Assembly: GCA_009363875.1 (NCBI GenBank)
Contig: CM018695.1
Span: 17,828,755-17,892,754 of the forward strand
Origin: Mikania micrantha
Lineage: Eukaryota; Streptophyta; Magnoliopsida; Asterales; Asteraceae
DNA: 64,000 nt
Direction: 5' to 3'
The translations under genes and the position numbers were made by a program. Shown here piece by piece: positions 42,601 through 53,762 of this stretch. Positions within the stretch are counted from its first letter, which is position 1; every line of letters starts with the position of its first letter. Under the pieces are notes generated by a model that was not told the origin of the DNA, ran no database searches, and was given only the letters and a program-made list of their open reading frames with translations.

Positions 42601-44139
42601 TATTCTATATTACCTAGGGAAAGCCAACATGGTGGCAGATGCTTTAAGTCATAAGGCCGAGCATCCGACCATACGGGTAAAGTCATACAGTTTGGAAGTA
42701 ACGCCCGACTTTCTGGATGAGCCCAAGAAGGCGCAACGAAAAGGGTTAGAAGAAGGGAATGTGGGCTTTGAAAGTGTCTTTGGACAAGTGAAGAACCTGG
42801 AAGACAATGATTACGATGTTAAAGTACGATTCGGTCGAATGTGGGTGCCCAGAAATGGAGACATTCGATTAAGGATTTTATATGAAGCCCACAAATCGTG
42901 TTATTCTGTGCATTCTGGTGTGACAAAGATGTATCAAGATCTACAAAAAAGATTATTGGTGGCTAGGGATGAAGTTTAATGTGATGAAGTGTGTAAACAC
43001 ATGCCTTACTTGTGCGCAAGTAATAGCTGAACATCATAAGCCCTACGGATATGTGCAACCTCTAGAAGTGTCGGAATGGAAATGGGAACACATCACTATG
43101 GATTTCATCACCAAGCTACTGAGAACAGCTAAGCGGCATGATACCATATGGGTGATTGTGGACAGTTTGACGAAGAGTGCATACTTCCTTCCGATCTGGG
43201 AAACATATAAGTCCGAAATGTTATCTGAGTTGTTCGTGAAGGAAATTTGACCCGACATGGATTTCCTGTATCCATTGTGTTGGATAAAGATACAAGGTTC
43301 ACTTCCAGGTTCCGGAAGCAGTTTCATGATATGATGTGAACAAGACTGAACATCAGCACCGCATATAACCCTCAAACGGATGGACAGTCTGAAATGGCTA
43401 TCCAAACTCTGGAGGAAATGCTTATGGCGTGCATTATCGATTTTGGAGGAAGCTGGGATGACCACTTGTCATTAGTGGAGTTTTCTTGCAATAACAGCTA
43501 CCAAACCAGTATCGGAATGCCCCCTTATGAGGCGTTGTATGGAAGACGATGTAGAACCCCAGTGTGTTGGGGTTAGGTTGGATAGAAAGAGATGGGTAAC
43601 AAAGCTGCAGTGATAGACATGGCAAAAAAGTTACGAGTAATAAAAGCTCGTATGAAAGCCACACAAGATCTCCAGAAGTCCTACGCAGACAAGCGTCGCA
43701 GACTAATGGAGTTCAATGATGGCGATCAAGTGTTGCTGAAAGTATCGCCATGGAAGGGAATCATTCGATTCTGAAAAGGGGAAAGCAGAGTCTGGGGCAC
43801 ATCGGACCGTTTCGGATAGAAGCATGGGCAAGGAAGGTCGCGTATCGATTGGACCTACCAGAGGAGCTGAACAAGATCTATCCAACCTTTCAAATTTCAC
43901 ATCTTTGGAAGTGCTTAGCGGATGAGCAAGCATATATTCCTTTGGATGATATCGAGGTGGATGACTGATTGAATTACATTGAAGAACAAGACGCGATTGT
44001 GGATACCAAGGAAAAGAAACTACTGAACAAAATGGTTCTAGAAGCCAAAGTTCAGTGGAGGCATAGAAAAGGTTCAGATGCTACATGGGAAACGAAAGAG
44101 GAAATGAACAGGTTGTATCCCCACTTGTTCGAAGTGTAA
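39633..44139 (+). pseudogene. gag-pol: Gypsy A gag-pol (multiple stops and frameshifts)
   Basis: Starts MAGKKGRPLK. Broken frames in order: Gag (40053-40307 with EEALHWWNMVKQ; 40326-40604), a degenerate zinc-knuckle region (about 40610-40760), retropepsin VLFDSGASMSF (about 40914), RT (about 41480-41960, FIDDILI) and RNase H (42310-42660 with VVYANASRKGLG and YTDHKSLKYF). Integrase follows (H2C2 42910-43040, then MDFITK, VLDKDTRF and NPQTDGQSE up to 43400), and the last part is a chromodomain-like end (43960-44139, ATWETKEEMNRLYPHLF). The closest relative in the window is gypsy B, which shows the intact spacing. At least ten interrupting stops or shifts make this a pseudogene. Confidence 0.92.
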
Positions 44140-45559
44140 CAATACACGTTTCAGGACGAAACCTATTGTAAGGAGGGGAGACTTGTACCACCCCGAATTT
44201 TTATGCAAGTTAATTGAACTTACGAACGGGTAACGGATAATTAACTTGTAGGAAAGAGATGAAAAATAAACCAAATGAAAGATCATGAAATCGAGTACTT
44301 AAAAGTACCCAAAGTTCATGAAGCCATTCGTGAACCAGTTCGTGAACTTAACCTATATATACGAGTGCCTTGGGAAACGCACTCACCTTTGGCTAGAAGC
44401 ACTCTCTCTCAAGTACTCGAAGTGGGCAGGTTCGTGAACTACCAGAAAGGACTTTTGATCGACCAAAAGAATTAGGAAACGCACGAGAATCTACGAGTAG
44501 GATCATCAAACACCAAGTAAGGTTTGATTCATAAAAGTTATGATTTTGAGACAAAAAGGAAAACAAGCATAAAGGTCATGCCTTTATGCAGAAAGTCCGT
44601 TCCTTTTTGGTTCCAGTGCGTTAGCAAGGCCATAAGGAACCTAGAACTAGCTCCTCATGTCTTGGATAGTTTTCTGATACTTTTTATGATGAAAAGATGA
44701 GTATTCGAATAGTGCACGAAATGCGAGTGTCCGAACCCCCTTCGTGAACCTCAATTTCGGGAACTCAAGTTCGTGAACATTGTTTTGTGAACTTCATGAA
44801 AACATGTACTATGAAGTTCTTATAGTTTAGGGATTTCGTGAACTTTAGGAATCCGTGATCTCCATGCATTTCGTGAAGCCTGTGAGTTCATGAACTCCAT
44901 GTTCAAATACTACATTAATTTTAAGAACTTTAAGGTTTTTGGATACTGGAGGCTAGTTAGATGAGATATGAGGACTTAGAAAGAATTCTAAGTCTAGGAA
45001 TGGAATGTAATGGGATAATGTAATGATGTAGGTTCTTAAGTCCTAGCCGAGGCATACGAGTCTAGGAAGAGAAGAGCCACACTACTACCAAGTGAGTTTT
45101 AGATTCCCTCTTTTATACATGTTCTGTGTAAATATGTTTTGGGCTAACATACACGGTATTATGTTGCTATATGTTGCTTTGAGATGTATGATAAGGTACT
45201 ATGATGATGTGCATGAATGATTAATGCATCATGATGTGTTAAGTTATATATATACACACACACACACGAATGCATGACTGTATGTGATGATGAACGTAAG
45301 ATGATGTGTTATGATAATGATTACTATGATCATAGTTAAATGATGATGAAGTCCTAAGCTGTTAGGATAATGTTATGATGATAAGATGCTAGCATGACAT
45401 GTTTACGATGATAGCATGTTATGATGTTTTGATGATAAGATAATAGCATGACATGTTTATGATGATGAGATATTATGATGTTTTGATGATAAGATACTAG
45501 CATGACAAGCTTATGATTATGGTATGTTATGATGATAAGATGCTAGCATAACATGCTAT

Positions 45560-46265
45560 GATATACGAGGTTGCTCCCATGTTCTTATGGGGTAAGTATA
45601 ATGTTGCTCCCACATTCTTATGGGTTAAGTATGATGTTGCTCCCATATCCGTATTGGGGTAAGTATGATGTTGCTCCCATATCCGTATGGGAAAGTATGA
45701 TGTTGCTACCATATCCTGGTGGGGTAAGTATGATGTTGCTCCCATATCCGTATGGGGTAAGTATGATTTTGCTCCCATATCCCTATGGGGTAAGTATGAT
45801 GTTGCTCCCATATCCGTATGCGGTAAGTATTATTTTGCTCCCATTTTCTTATGAGGTAAATATGATGTTTCTCCAATATTATTATGGGGTAAGTATGATG
45901 TTTCTCCAATATTCTTATGGGGTAAGTATGATGTTGCTCCCATATCCATATTGGGGTAAGTATGATGTTGCTCCCATATCCGTATGTGGTAAGTATGATG
46001 TTGCTCCCATATCTGTATGGGGTAAGTATGATGTTGCTCCCATATTCTTATGGGGTAAGTTTGATGTTGTTCCCATATTCTTATGGGGTAAGTATTATGT
46101 TGGTCCCATATCCGTATTGGGGTAAGTATGATGTTGCTCCCATATCCGTATGGGGTAAGTATGATGTTGCTCCCATATTTGTATGGGGTAAGTATGATGT
46201 TGCTCCCATATCTGTATGGATTAAGTATGATGTTGCTCCCATATTTGTATGGGGTAAGTATGAAT
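45560..46265 (+). repeat. 33-bp minisatellite in gypsy A 3' LTR
   Basis: About 21 copies of the same 33-base unit as at 38188-38830, with different variant order and copy number. The open frames on both strands here are repeat artefacts. Confidence 0.9.
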
Positions 46266-47829
46266 GATGCTCCAGTACTTGTACCGGACAATTATGGATC
46301 TGTTGAAACTGTTTGTGCTCTGTAGCAGTGGTTGTATGATGATTATGTGATATGTTTGCACATAAGGAATGTATGTCGATTATGTGTTATCGTTACATAT
46401 GATGAATGTATGACGTTTTCAGTAAAAGATGCTTTAAGTCACATGACGCTTACGATGTTTTACAAAAACTAGAACTTGTCACACCCCCAATTTTCAACTA
46501 ACGGAATCATACCGTTTGGGACGTGACAAACCAGGATCTCAGATCATTAGACATAACGAAGACCTCTATATAATTTTCAAACATACTTTGGTCTTAATTA
46601 GTAAAATCAAAGTTTAACATTTGCGGAAGCGTTTGAAAACTAATAATAGAAAATAACTATTTCATAACCATAAATACAATGTTCAATGCATTAAATCAAC
46701 AACTAAAGTAAACTGTATGCATGAGACTCAACGTTCTAGTCCCTGCTTGTCCTTGCTTGTGCCTTAGTGTCCTGAGAAAACATGTAAATCAAGTCAACAC
46801 AAAGGTTGGTGCATACACAGGTTTAAGCATTCACAAATGTTGAAACCACAGTTTGAATATAAAGTTTGCAGATAACATAATCACACATGCATAGTCATGA
46901 TAGCTAGTCATTTGTACTATTTACATAAGTGGTCGACACCGAAGCTGACGATTGCCATGCTATAGCATGTTTTTGCCTTAACCCTATTGTCTAGCGCAAA
47001 CAATAGTAATGTGTGTTTGGTCAGTCAAACACCTGCGTAGATCCCATCTACCAAGTGAGGTTTGTCAAACCCAATAGATCTATCTTCAACTACCACGCTT
47101 TGCACTACGGCAAATTAAACGGTTCGAAATGGAAGGCTTTGTAATGCTATGTTTGCACTTAATGTAAACAGCTAACTCATGCAAGTGATATGTATCTAAA
47201 AGCGTTTGTTGCACATGTTTTCTCCCCCAAAACAGTTAAAATAAGAAAGGGGCCGTGTACGCACCTTTGATTGTTGCAGAATGATTAAACACTCGTGAAC
47301 TCGCGTAGAAAATCCTCTACGAAGAATCTGTGTTTTAAACAACACGTTGTGTTATTCGAGATATCGTTTAATGTGTTTGGAATCACATACGTGTCAATAC
47401 ACGTATGTTAAATTGTTTGAAATGTATATACTAAAGTATGCACTACTTTGTGTTTGCTTGCTTAAATTGTTTATGTACATATGATTTCATTAAACACACG
47501 TAATTATACGCGACAATAGTTTCTTTGTCAAAATATTGATTTTATTGTGTCATGACGTTCGGAATTCCATTTCGGTTACAACGCATTTTGAATGGATTGA
47601 AACGGATTTGAAATGAACAAGTTACGAGTAAAAGACCAAAAATGTCATTTTTGTGCAAAACCAGTGAGGCATGGTCTCGAACCCATGACCTCCTGGACAA
47701 CATACTCACGCCCAAACCATCTCAGCTAGCTAATGTTTCGCAACAGATGAGTCTATACGTAAATTTAATTGAATTATTTCGATCAATTCCTTCGGTTTTA
47801 TAACCCTTCATGCATTCGAACTTTAAACC

Positions 47830-48560
47830 TTATGCATTGATGCAAATTTGTTCAATTTGTTTATGTTAAACTTCTAAACCATAGGGTTTTCATTTATTAA
47901 CATAGTTCGAATCCTTCTGTGGTGATTAATTCAAATTTCAAGTTCGTTTGGGTCAAAACCCCCAAAACCATTTAACCGACGAACCCTAGAACTAGAAATC
48001 ATAAAATTTGACATTGTTTGATGAAATTAACTTATGGTTTTCATTCCACACATGATTCCGAAACTCTCTGTATTGTTTAATTTGGTTATATAATTCGTTT
48101 GCAATGAAATCCCCAAATAGTTTTCCATCAAGAACCCTAGAAATTGAAATCGTGCAATTCCTTCTAGTTCTCTGAAATTGATACATGGTTTTCGATCAAA
48201 AATGAATTACGAAACTATCTGTGTTGTTTAATTTGATTTTAAAACCTTTTCTCATCAAAACCCCCAAATCGTTTTGGGTTAGAAACCCTAGAACTCGATT
48301 TCACCAAATTTGTTATAATTAGATGCAATCATCATATGGTTTTCGATTGGTATGTGTTTTCGAAACTGTGTATATAGTTGAATTTGATTTTTGAACTCAT
48401 TTCCATTGAAATCCCCAATTCGTTCAACATGAAGAACCCTAGAGTTCGAATTCGATTAATTTGTTATTAGAACTCGAATTTGACTTAGGGTTTTGTTTAA
48501 TCGGAACATTTAGATCATGTGAAAGTGAATTTTTACCTGGATCAATGTCGGATTGGGTTA
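47830..48560. repeat. 151-bp tandem repeat in solo LTR D
   Basis: The phrase GAACCCTAGAA (or a one-base variant) starts near 47981, 48132, 48283 and 48434, exactly 151 bases apart each time. It is followed in each unit by ATGGTTTTC, GAAACT and CCCCAAA at matching offsets. A more decayed unit precedes it. Confidence 0.75.
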
Positions 48561-49133
48561 CTTCGACTAATGGTCTGAGTTTCGGCCTTCACTTAGACCA
48601 ATTCTTCGATAACAAGCTTCTGGATCAAATTGACGTGTGCTCAAACTCCTAAAAGTGCCGATTAATGCTTCTTAGAACTCAATTTGATGAGTTATGATCG
48701 AGATATACGAATTTGATATGCATTTGTAACGGTTTTGTGTTAATAGGTTGTTAAATGCTTTAAATTCGACAATTATGGTATTAATAATGATGATAACCGT
48801 TTCTAATCACTAGTATGAGTTAATTGTAGGTTTAATTAGGTTACTTATAATGATTTACTAGGAATTTCGAATTCAATTGTTCATATGGCCGAATTTTGAC
48901 TTTCAAAGTCAACATTTTTGCATTTTACTCTAATTACAAACTAAATCCTTGAAATTGTGATGTTTATAGGTTGTTTTGTTCAATTCCAACCCTCGTAGTT
49001 GTTTTTGTTCGAATTCACATCATTTCGGTTAATTCTAAAGTTAACGGAGTTAATCCGGAATACTGAATTGTCACTAATCGGCTACTTAGAACATTGTTGA
49101 ACTAGATTAATCCTTTTGAGCCTCATAAATACA

Positions 49134-49216
49134 ATTGGGCCTACCTTGGGCCTCATTGGGCCTACCTTGGCCTCATTGGGCCTACCTTGGCCTCATTGGG
49201 CCTACCTTGGGCCTCA
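49134..49216. repeat. 20-bp tandem repeat in solo LTR D
   Basis: Four copies of a 20-base unit GGGCCTACCTTGGCCTCATT. It is GC-rich against an AT-rich background. Confidence 0.9.
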
Positions 49217-49551
49217 AATTTGTGATTTTGTTATTTTCATTTAACGAGGTTAATTCGAAAAGTCGGATTGTCACAGAACTCACCAGCAAAAGCAGAATTT
49301 TTAGTATGTATGTCAGGCTAATGAATAGTTAGAAAGGAAATGGAAGAGCTTGTGGCACTCATCCAGAGGATAATGTGGTTTTTGGCAATCCCATATGATA
49401 TTAAATACGGACATTTATATGTATTTATGATTTTGACAAATTATGTTTAAATTCCGTTGCATGATTTATCAAAGTGTTTGGTTTAAGAACTATGTGAAGA
49501 TGATGTAAACCCAACTCTGGGAGGTACCCGGGATCTAGTCCTCTCAGCACT

Positions 49552-50238
49552 CTTCTTCTTAAGATGAACAACGACCTTGGTAGTAACCAAGGGAACAATG
49601 TATGTACTCCCAGTACATGAGAGAGAAGAACTCAACTCATAGTTAAAAATATGCTATAGAAATGTGGGATACACACAAAACTGCTTAGAGGATGAAAGGT
49701 TACCCACTAAATTATTGAAAATGAAGGATGAGAAGTTAAAGATTTGACTGGTAATCAACTATGGATAGTCGAGGCTATGTCCGATGGATTTGATCCCAAC
49801 CCTTGTCTTGATGGAAAGACAATGTAAAAACAAATGTAGGAGATACTTGTAATTATAGGACACTGTGCCCTTCAAATAAGTTGTTGAAGGGAGAGGACCT
49901 TCGTATCTAATTGACCGAAATGTCATTGCAAGATCATCCTTAGTGAATGAGAGCCTTCCATCAACATCATTGAGAAGAAGATGCTGACGAACAGTATCCA
50001 CTGTGTTGAGAATAGGATGATTATCAATGGTGGCAGAGATCGATTTACCAGTTGAATCAGATGTGACTAAAGTGGTCCAGACTTGATGATGACATTCATA
50101 GACCAGCGGATTGATAGTTAAGGCAAAGTAGTACCTGCTCTGTTGAAGAAAGGAGATGATTGGTGAGAAATCAACATCATTATCCGCTGATAACTCGGTA
50201 GAAAGGTTATGAGTAGGTTTGAATTGAAGGGAAACCAT
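49552..50238 (-). pseudogene. E3 ORF3, N-terminal part
   Basis: From the ATG at 50238 the minus strand gives MVSLQFKPTHNLS, FALTINPLVY, HHQVWTTLV, DTVRQHLLLNDVDGRLSF and YLLHLFLHCLS, colinear with residues 1-140 of E1/E2 ORF3 (MASITLKPRHNS, FLINPTLY, HQFWMNVEL, ELREVLQLDDANLVTQF, LIFHMINICLA). Identity is low but the pattern is clear. A stop at about 49759 follows and gypsy A interrupts the rest at 49546. Confidence 0.75.
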
Positions 50239-50895
50239 TTGTGAAATTTTGGAGGAAGGATTTTAGGGTTTTAATCGAAGAGAGGAATGAAACAAGCTGT
50301 AGAGAGGAGAATTCAAAAGAGCGGGAGATCTTTTACACCTTCAGATGCCAGAGCATTTAATATAGAGACACATTTAAAGTTTGAGATCCATGAGTTAGAT
50401 ACATATGCTTCCAAAAATACTTTATTAAAATTTTAAAACAAAACAGATGATGTATACATTGAAAGAGATTAATGGATCGGAAGAAAGTGATGCATCAATG
50501 ATTATTTTGTATGAAGCACTATTCTGATGAGTTATTAGCAATGGTTTTGATCTTCTGAAGTTCAGTGATTATATACTACATCAATGATTTTGAGCTTTTG
50601 AGGTGCAGTGGTTTTCAAATTCTCAGTGGTTTTAAGATCTTAGTGGTTTTCAAATTTTTCGAAGTTCAGCAGTTTCAAATTCTCAGTTGTTTTCAAAGTT
50701 TTAAATTTCAGTGGTTTCAAATTTTCAGTGGTTTTAAAAACTGTATGTTTCGAAAGATGCTTTTCTTCTAAGAAAAGAAAATGATTTATTCTTCTTCCGA
50801 AATCCATCAATATATCGAGACATTTCATACTTCAATAGAACTAATGTCTAAAGAAATGCTGACTTCCTTCAAGAAATTTCAAAAACATCTCTAAT
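50239..50895 (-). other. E3 pol-ORF3 spacer with short repeats
   Basis: Between about 50600 and 50745 the plus strand has five or six imperfect copies of TTTCAAATTCTCAGTGGTTT. E3 therefore shares with E1 and E2 the plan of pol, repeat spacer, ORF3, although the repeat sequence itself is different. Confidence 0.65.
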
Positions 50896-52962
50896 TTATT
50901 CAAAGTTAATCATACCAATGGCAGTTATGGGGTACCGGAATCTTCCTTCATAAAACGCCTTGGTGAAAAGATCAGCAAGATTATGTTCTGTATCAACTTT
51001 GACTAAATAAATAGGTTTCTTTTCTGCACAACCTCTAATGAAATGATATCTGATATCAATGTGCTTGGTTTTTGAGTGCTTGACTGGATTGTTTGTAATG
51101 GAGATTGCACTGGAGTTGTATACTTGTGTACGAGTGTTAGAGAATTCTACCCCATAGTCTTTCATTTGGTTCTGAATCCAGATAACTTGAGCACAACTAG
51201 AGGCAGCGATGTATTCTGCTTCTGCTGTAGATGTTGAAACACAAGTTTGAAGTCTGAATTCTTTGGATACCATAATCCCAAGTTGGGTACTCCTTTCAAA
51301 TATCAGAATATCCTTTTAACAACAAGAATGTGAGACCGTTTTAGATTTTCCTGAAACTGGGAGCATAGACAGGTGGCAAAAATGATATCAGGTCTACTTG
51401 TTGTTAGGTACATCAAGGAGCCAATCATTGCTTTATACTAGTGATGATCAACATCTTCCCCCTCAAGATCAGGGCTTAGAGATTGGTGTACCTAGAGCTT
51501 TACAATCATTCATCTTGAATCGTTCAAGAATATCCTTAACATACTTAGATTGATTAATGAATATTCCTGTAAAGGTTTGTTTCACTTGAAGTCCAAGAAA
51601 GAAAGTAAGTTCACCCATTGAACTCATCTCAAATTTGGATTTCATAAGTGTTTCAAACCCTTTACAAATATGTGCATATATTGATCCAAAGATTATGTCA
51701 TCAACATACACCTACACAAGCATGATATGTTGAATGGGATTCTTGAAGAAAAGAGTTTTGTCAATGGCTCCTCTCTTGATTCCATTTGCCAAGAGAAAAG
51801 ATGATAAGGTTTCATACCATTTTCTAGGAGCTTCATGCGGCCCATATAAGGCTTTATCAAGCTGCATACATGATCAGGGAATTTTGGATCCTCAAATCCA
51901 GGAGGTTGGCACACATACACTTCCTTACCTACTTTTCCATATAGGAAAGCACTCTTGACATCCATTTGAAAAACTATGAAGTCCTTTGTAGTTGCAAAAG
52001 TTAAAAAGATTCTAATAGCTTCAATTCAGGCTACTGGTGCAAAGACTTCATCATAATCAATTTTTTCTTCCTGGGGTTTATCCTTGAACAACCAGTCTTG
52101 CTTTGTTTTCAAAGACAACACCTTTTTCATCTTTCTTGTTTCTGAACACCCATTTAGTTCATGATGCTGATTTTCCTCTTTGAAGAGGAAAAATCTTCCA
52201 TACTCCTTGCCTGTCAAATTCAAGAAGTTCCTCTTGAATTTCTTCAACCCAACTGTTATCTTTCAACGCTTCAGCCACTTTCTTTGGTTCTAGTTGGGAT
52301 AGAAAGTAGGAAAACAAGCAGATGTTTGCATTATGTTGGGAACTTGTAGTCCAGACTCCTTCTTCTACATTACCAATTATGTTTTCAGCTGGATGTGTAT
52401 TACAACTATGAAGTCTTGGGATCACATCTAGCTGAGAATTCAAATCAAGATTACGAATTTGTGGATTTGTAGTACAACCTCAAGTTGTATTTCTTTAATG
52501 TCTTGTGGTCTTTGAGCTATTGTGAGCTGATCTTCTCTGGACTGAGAATCTTCTAATATTGTGGTGTCTTTTGAGAGACTGTCATGATCATTTTCATCAT
52601 CTGGAGTAGACATTGCATCACTTAGAGAAGTGGCTTGTGATGAAATGATGGTTTCCGATTGTGAGGTTGTGTGTTGAGAGGGTACCAAATCTGTCAAATG
52701 TTGTCCTGAAGCTGTTGGTAGCTCCACTCGATAGTCATTTTCTCCTTTGAGTTGAGTTGAAGTTATTTCATTTGTCTGAGTTCCTATATCATACTATTTT
52801 GAAATATTAAATGCAGATGCGAATCCATTTAGATCAAATAGCCAGTCAGGATCAATTCCAGGTCGATTGACAGTATGTTCATTGAATTGAAAATTTTCAA
52901 ACTCTTCAATAATCCTGGAGTTTTTTATGTATACTCTATATGCCTTAGCATTGGTAGAGTAT
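50896..52962 (-). pseudogene. pol: E3 pol: integrase-RT linker, RT and RNase H
   Basis: Minus-strand frames give, in order: the linker (52727-52443), the RT N-terminus (52443-52026; VAEALKDNSWVEEIQEELLEF, then KIDYDEVFAPVA), MDVKSAFLYGKVGKEVYVCQPPGFEDP (51965), MYVDDIIFGS through LTFFLGLQVKQ (51711-51469), and RNase H with STAEAEYIAASSCAQ, TKHIDIRYHFIRGC and the end INFE (51273-50896). Stops and shifts separate them. The left edge of solo LTR C cuts the frame at 52962. Confidence 0.88.
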
Positions 52963-53421
52963 TGTCACACCACCAAATTCCCACTAACGGCGTCAAGCCG
53001 TTGGGTGTGACGTGGCCAGGATCAAAGCTCTAGTCATATAGAACGACTCTATATGAGTTCGAAAACACATGGATATCACTTATAATATCCCAATTAAATA
53101 AAACATGTTTGACAGCGGAAACAATTATAATAAGCGGAAGCTGGTACAAAATTTATCATCAAAACAACATGAAATGTTCACACTATCTAAAATGCATGCA
53201 TCCTCCTTTGTGAGTCCCCTTAGGTGCATCCTAAGCTCTTAGTTGTGCTTAGTACTTGAGAAGTACATGCTAAAGTGTGTCAACAAAAAGTTGGTGAGTT
53301 CACAGGTTTAGTTCAAAAGTAAGTAAGCAGTTTAATCAAACATGAGTTGTTTCATCAAAAGTTTTCCAGGCACAAGGCGTCGTGTGTATGATCCTTATGT
53401 AAAATGTTTTACCAATGTTCG

Positions 53422-53722
53422 TTTAAAACCCCCTTCTACTTTCATCACATATTTTTAATATTCACGAGCTTATATCTTGTCCATATTATATCGTATAACG
53501 ATCCCTCTTATATTAATGTGATCGTAATCACTTCAGGATTGTTCATAAAAATTACGAACCCATACGGTCACATAAATTTTTTACACGTTATTAATAGGCT
53601 TTATAACGTGTCCATACATTATCAGATATTTTTATCGTTTATATCCTTTTGATCATAATCACTTTACGAATGTTTATATAAAATTTGGACATAAACGGTT
53701 ACCGAAATTTTCGGTTGTTACA
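53422..53722 (-). repeat. Gypsy B 3' LTR, truncated to about 301 bp
   Basis: The minus strand starts TGTAACAACCGAAAATTTCGG, with a 7-bp palindromic arm pair ACCGAAA/TTTCGGT, after the polypurine tract AAGGAGGGTAG (53737-53727). It ends ...GAAGGGGGTTTTAAA and is followed directly by the duplication GTTCG. The remaining 1.8 kb seen in the 5' LTR is absent. Confidence 0.85.
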
Positions 53723-53762
53723 AATCTACCCTCCTTACAATAGGTTTCGTCCTCGAAACCTG

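Larger units (their letters stand above)
46472..49280. mobile_element. Solo LTR D (46477-49275), TGTCACACC type
   Basis: 2799 bp from TGTCACACCCCC to GATTGTCACA, with duplication GAACT at 46472-46476 and 49276-49280, inserted in the 3' LTR of gypsy A. No PBS, polyprotein or second LTR is present, so it is a solo LTR left by recombination or a non-coding derivative. An AACGG/CCGTT hairpin lies 23 bases from the left end. A minus-strand B-box-like word lies at about 47672-47690, a 151-base tandem repeat at 47830-48560, and a 20-base repeat at 49134-49216. Confidence 0.85.
44184..49546 (+). repeat. Gypsy A 3' LTR (interrupted by solo LTR D)
   Basis: Begins TGTACCACCCCG and ends CCTCTCA. It has the same order as the 5' LTR: TTCGTGAAC words, TATA box (about 44352), 54-base repeats (about 45370-45555), and the 33-base array. 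It is split at 46476/49281 by D. It lacks a stretch present in the 5' LTR near 38865-38925 and has a TATATA(CA)n tract at about 45246. Confidence 0.92.
36814..49551 (+). mobile_element. Ty3/gypsy chromovirus-type element, gypsy A (36819-49546)
   Basis: Perfect target duplication GCACT at 36814-36818 and 49547-49551. The 5' LTR is 2502 bp and the 3' LTR about 2560 bp after removing nested solo LTR D. The PBS is initiator tRNA-Met type, the polypurine tract is AGGAGGGGAG (44171-44180), and the gag-pol has gypsy order with a chromodomain end. It is inserted in E3 ORF3. Gag-pol is full of stops and the LTRs are visibly diverged, so it is older than E1 and E2. Long LTRs and the chromodomain suggest the Tekay/Del group. 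Confidence 0.93.

Noticed and set aside
38188..46265. CRISPR-like array with 33-bp repeats
   Set aside because: Units are contiguous with no unique spacers, no cas genes, and the array lies in a plant retrotransposon LTR.
49135..49332. ORF with GLPWASLGLPW repeats
   Set aside because: Translation of the 20-bp GC-rich repeat in solo LTR D.
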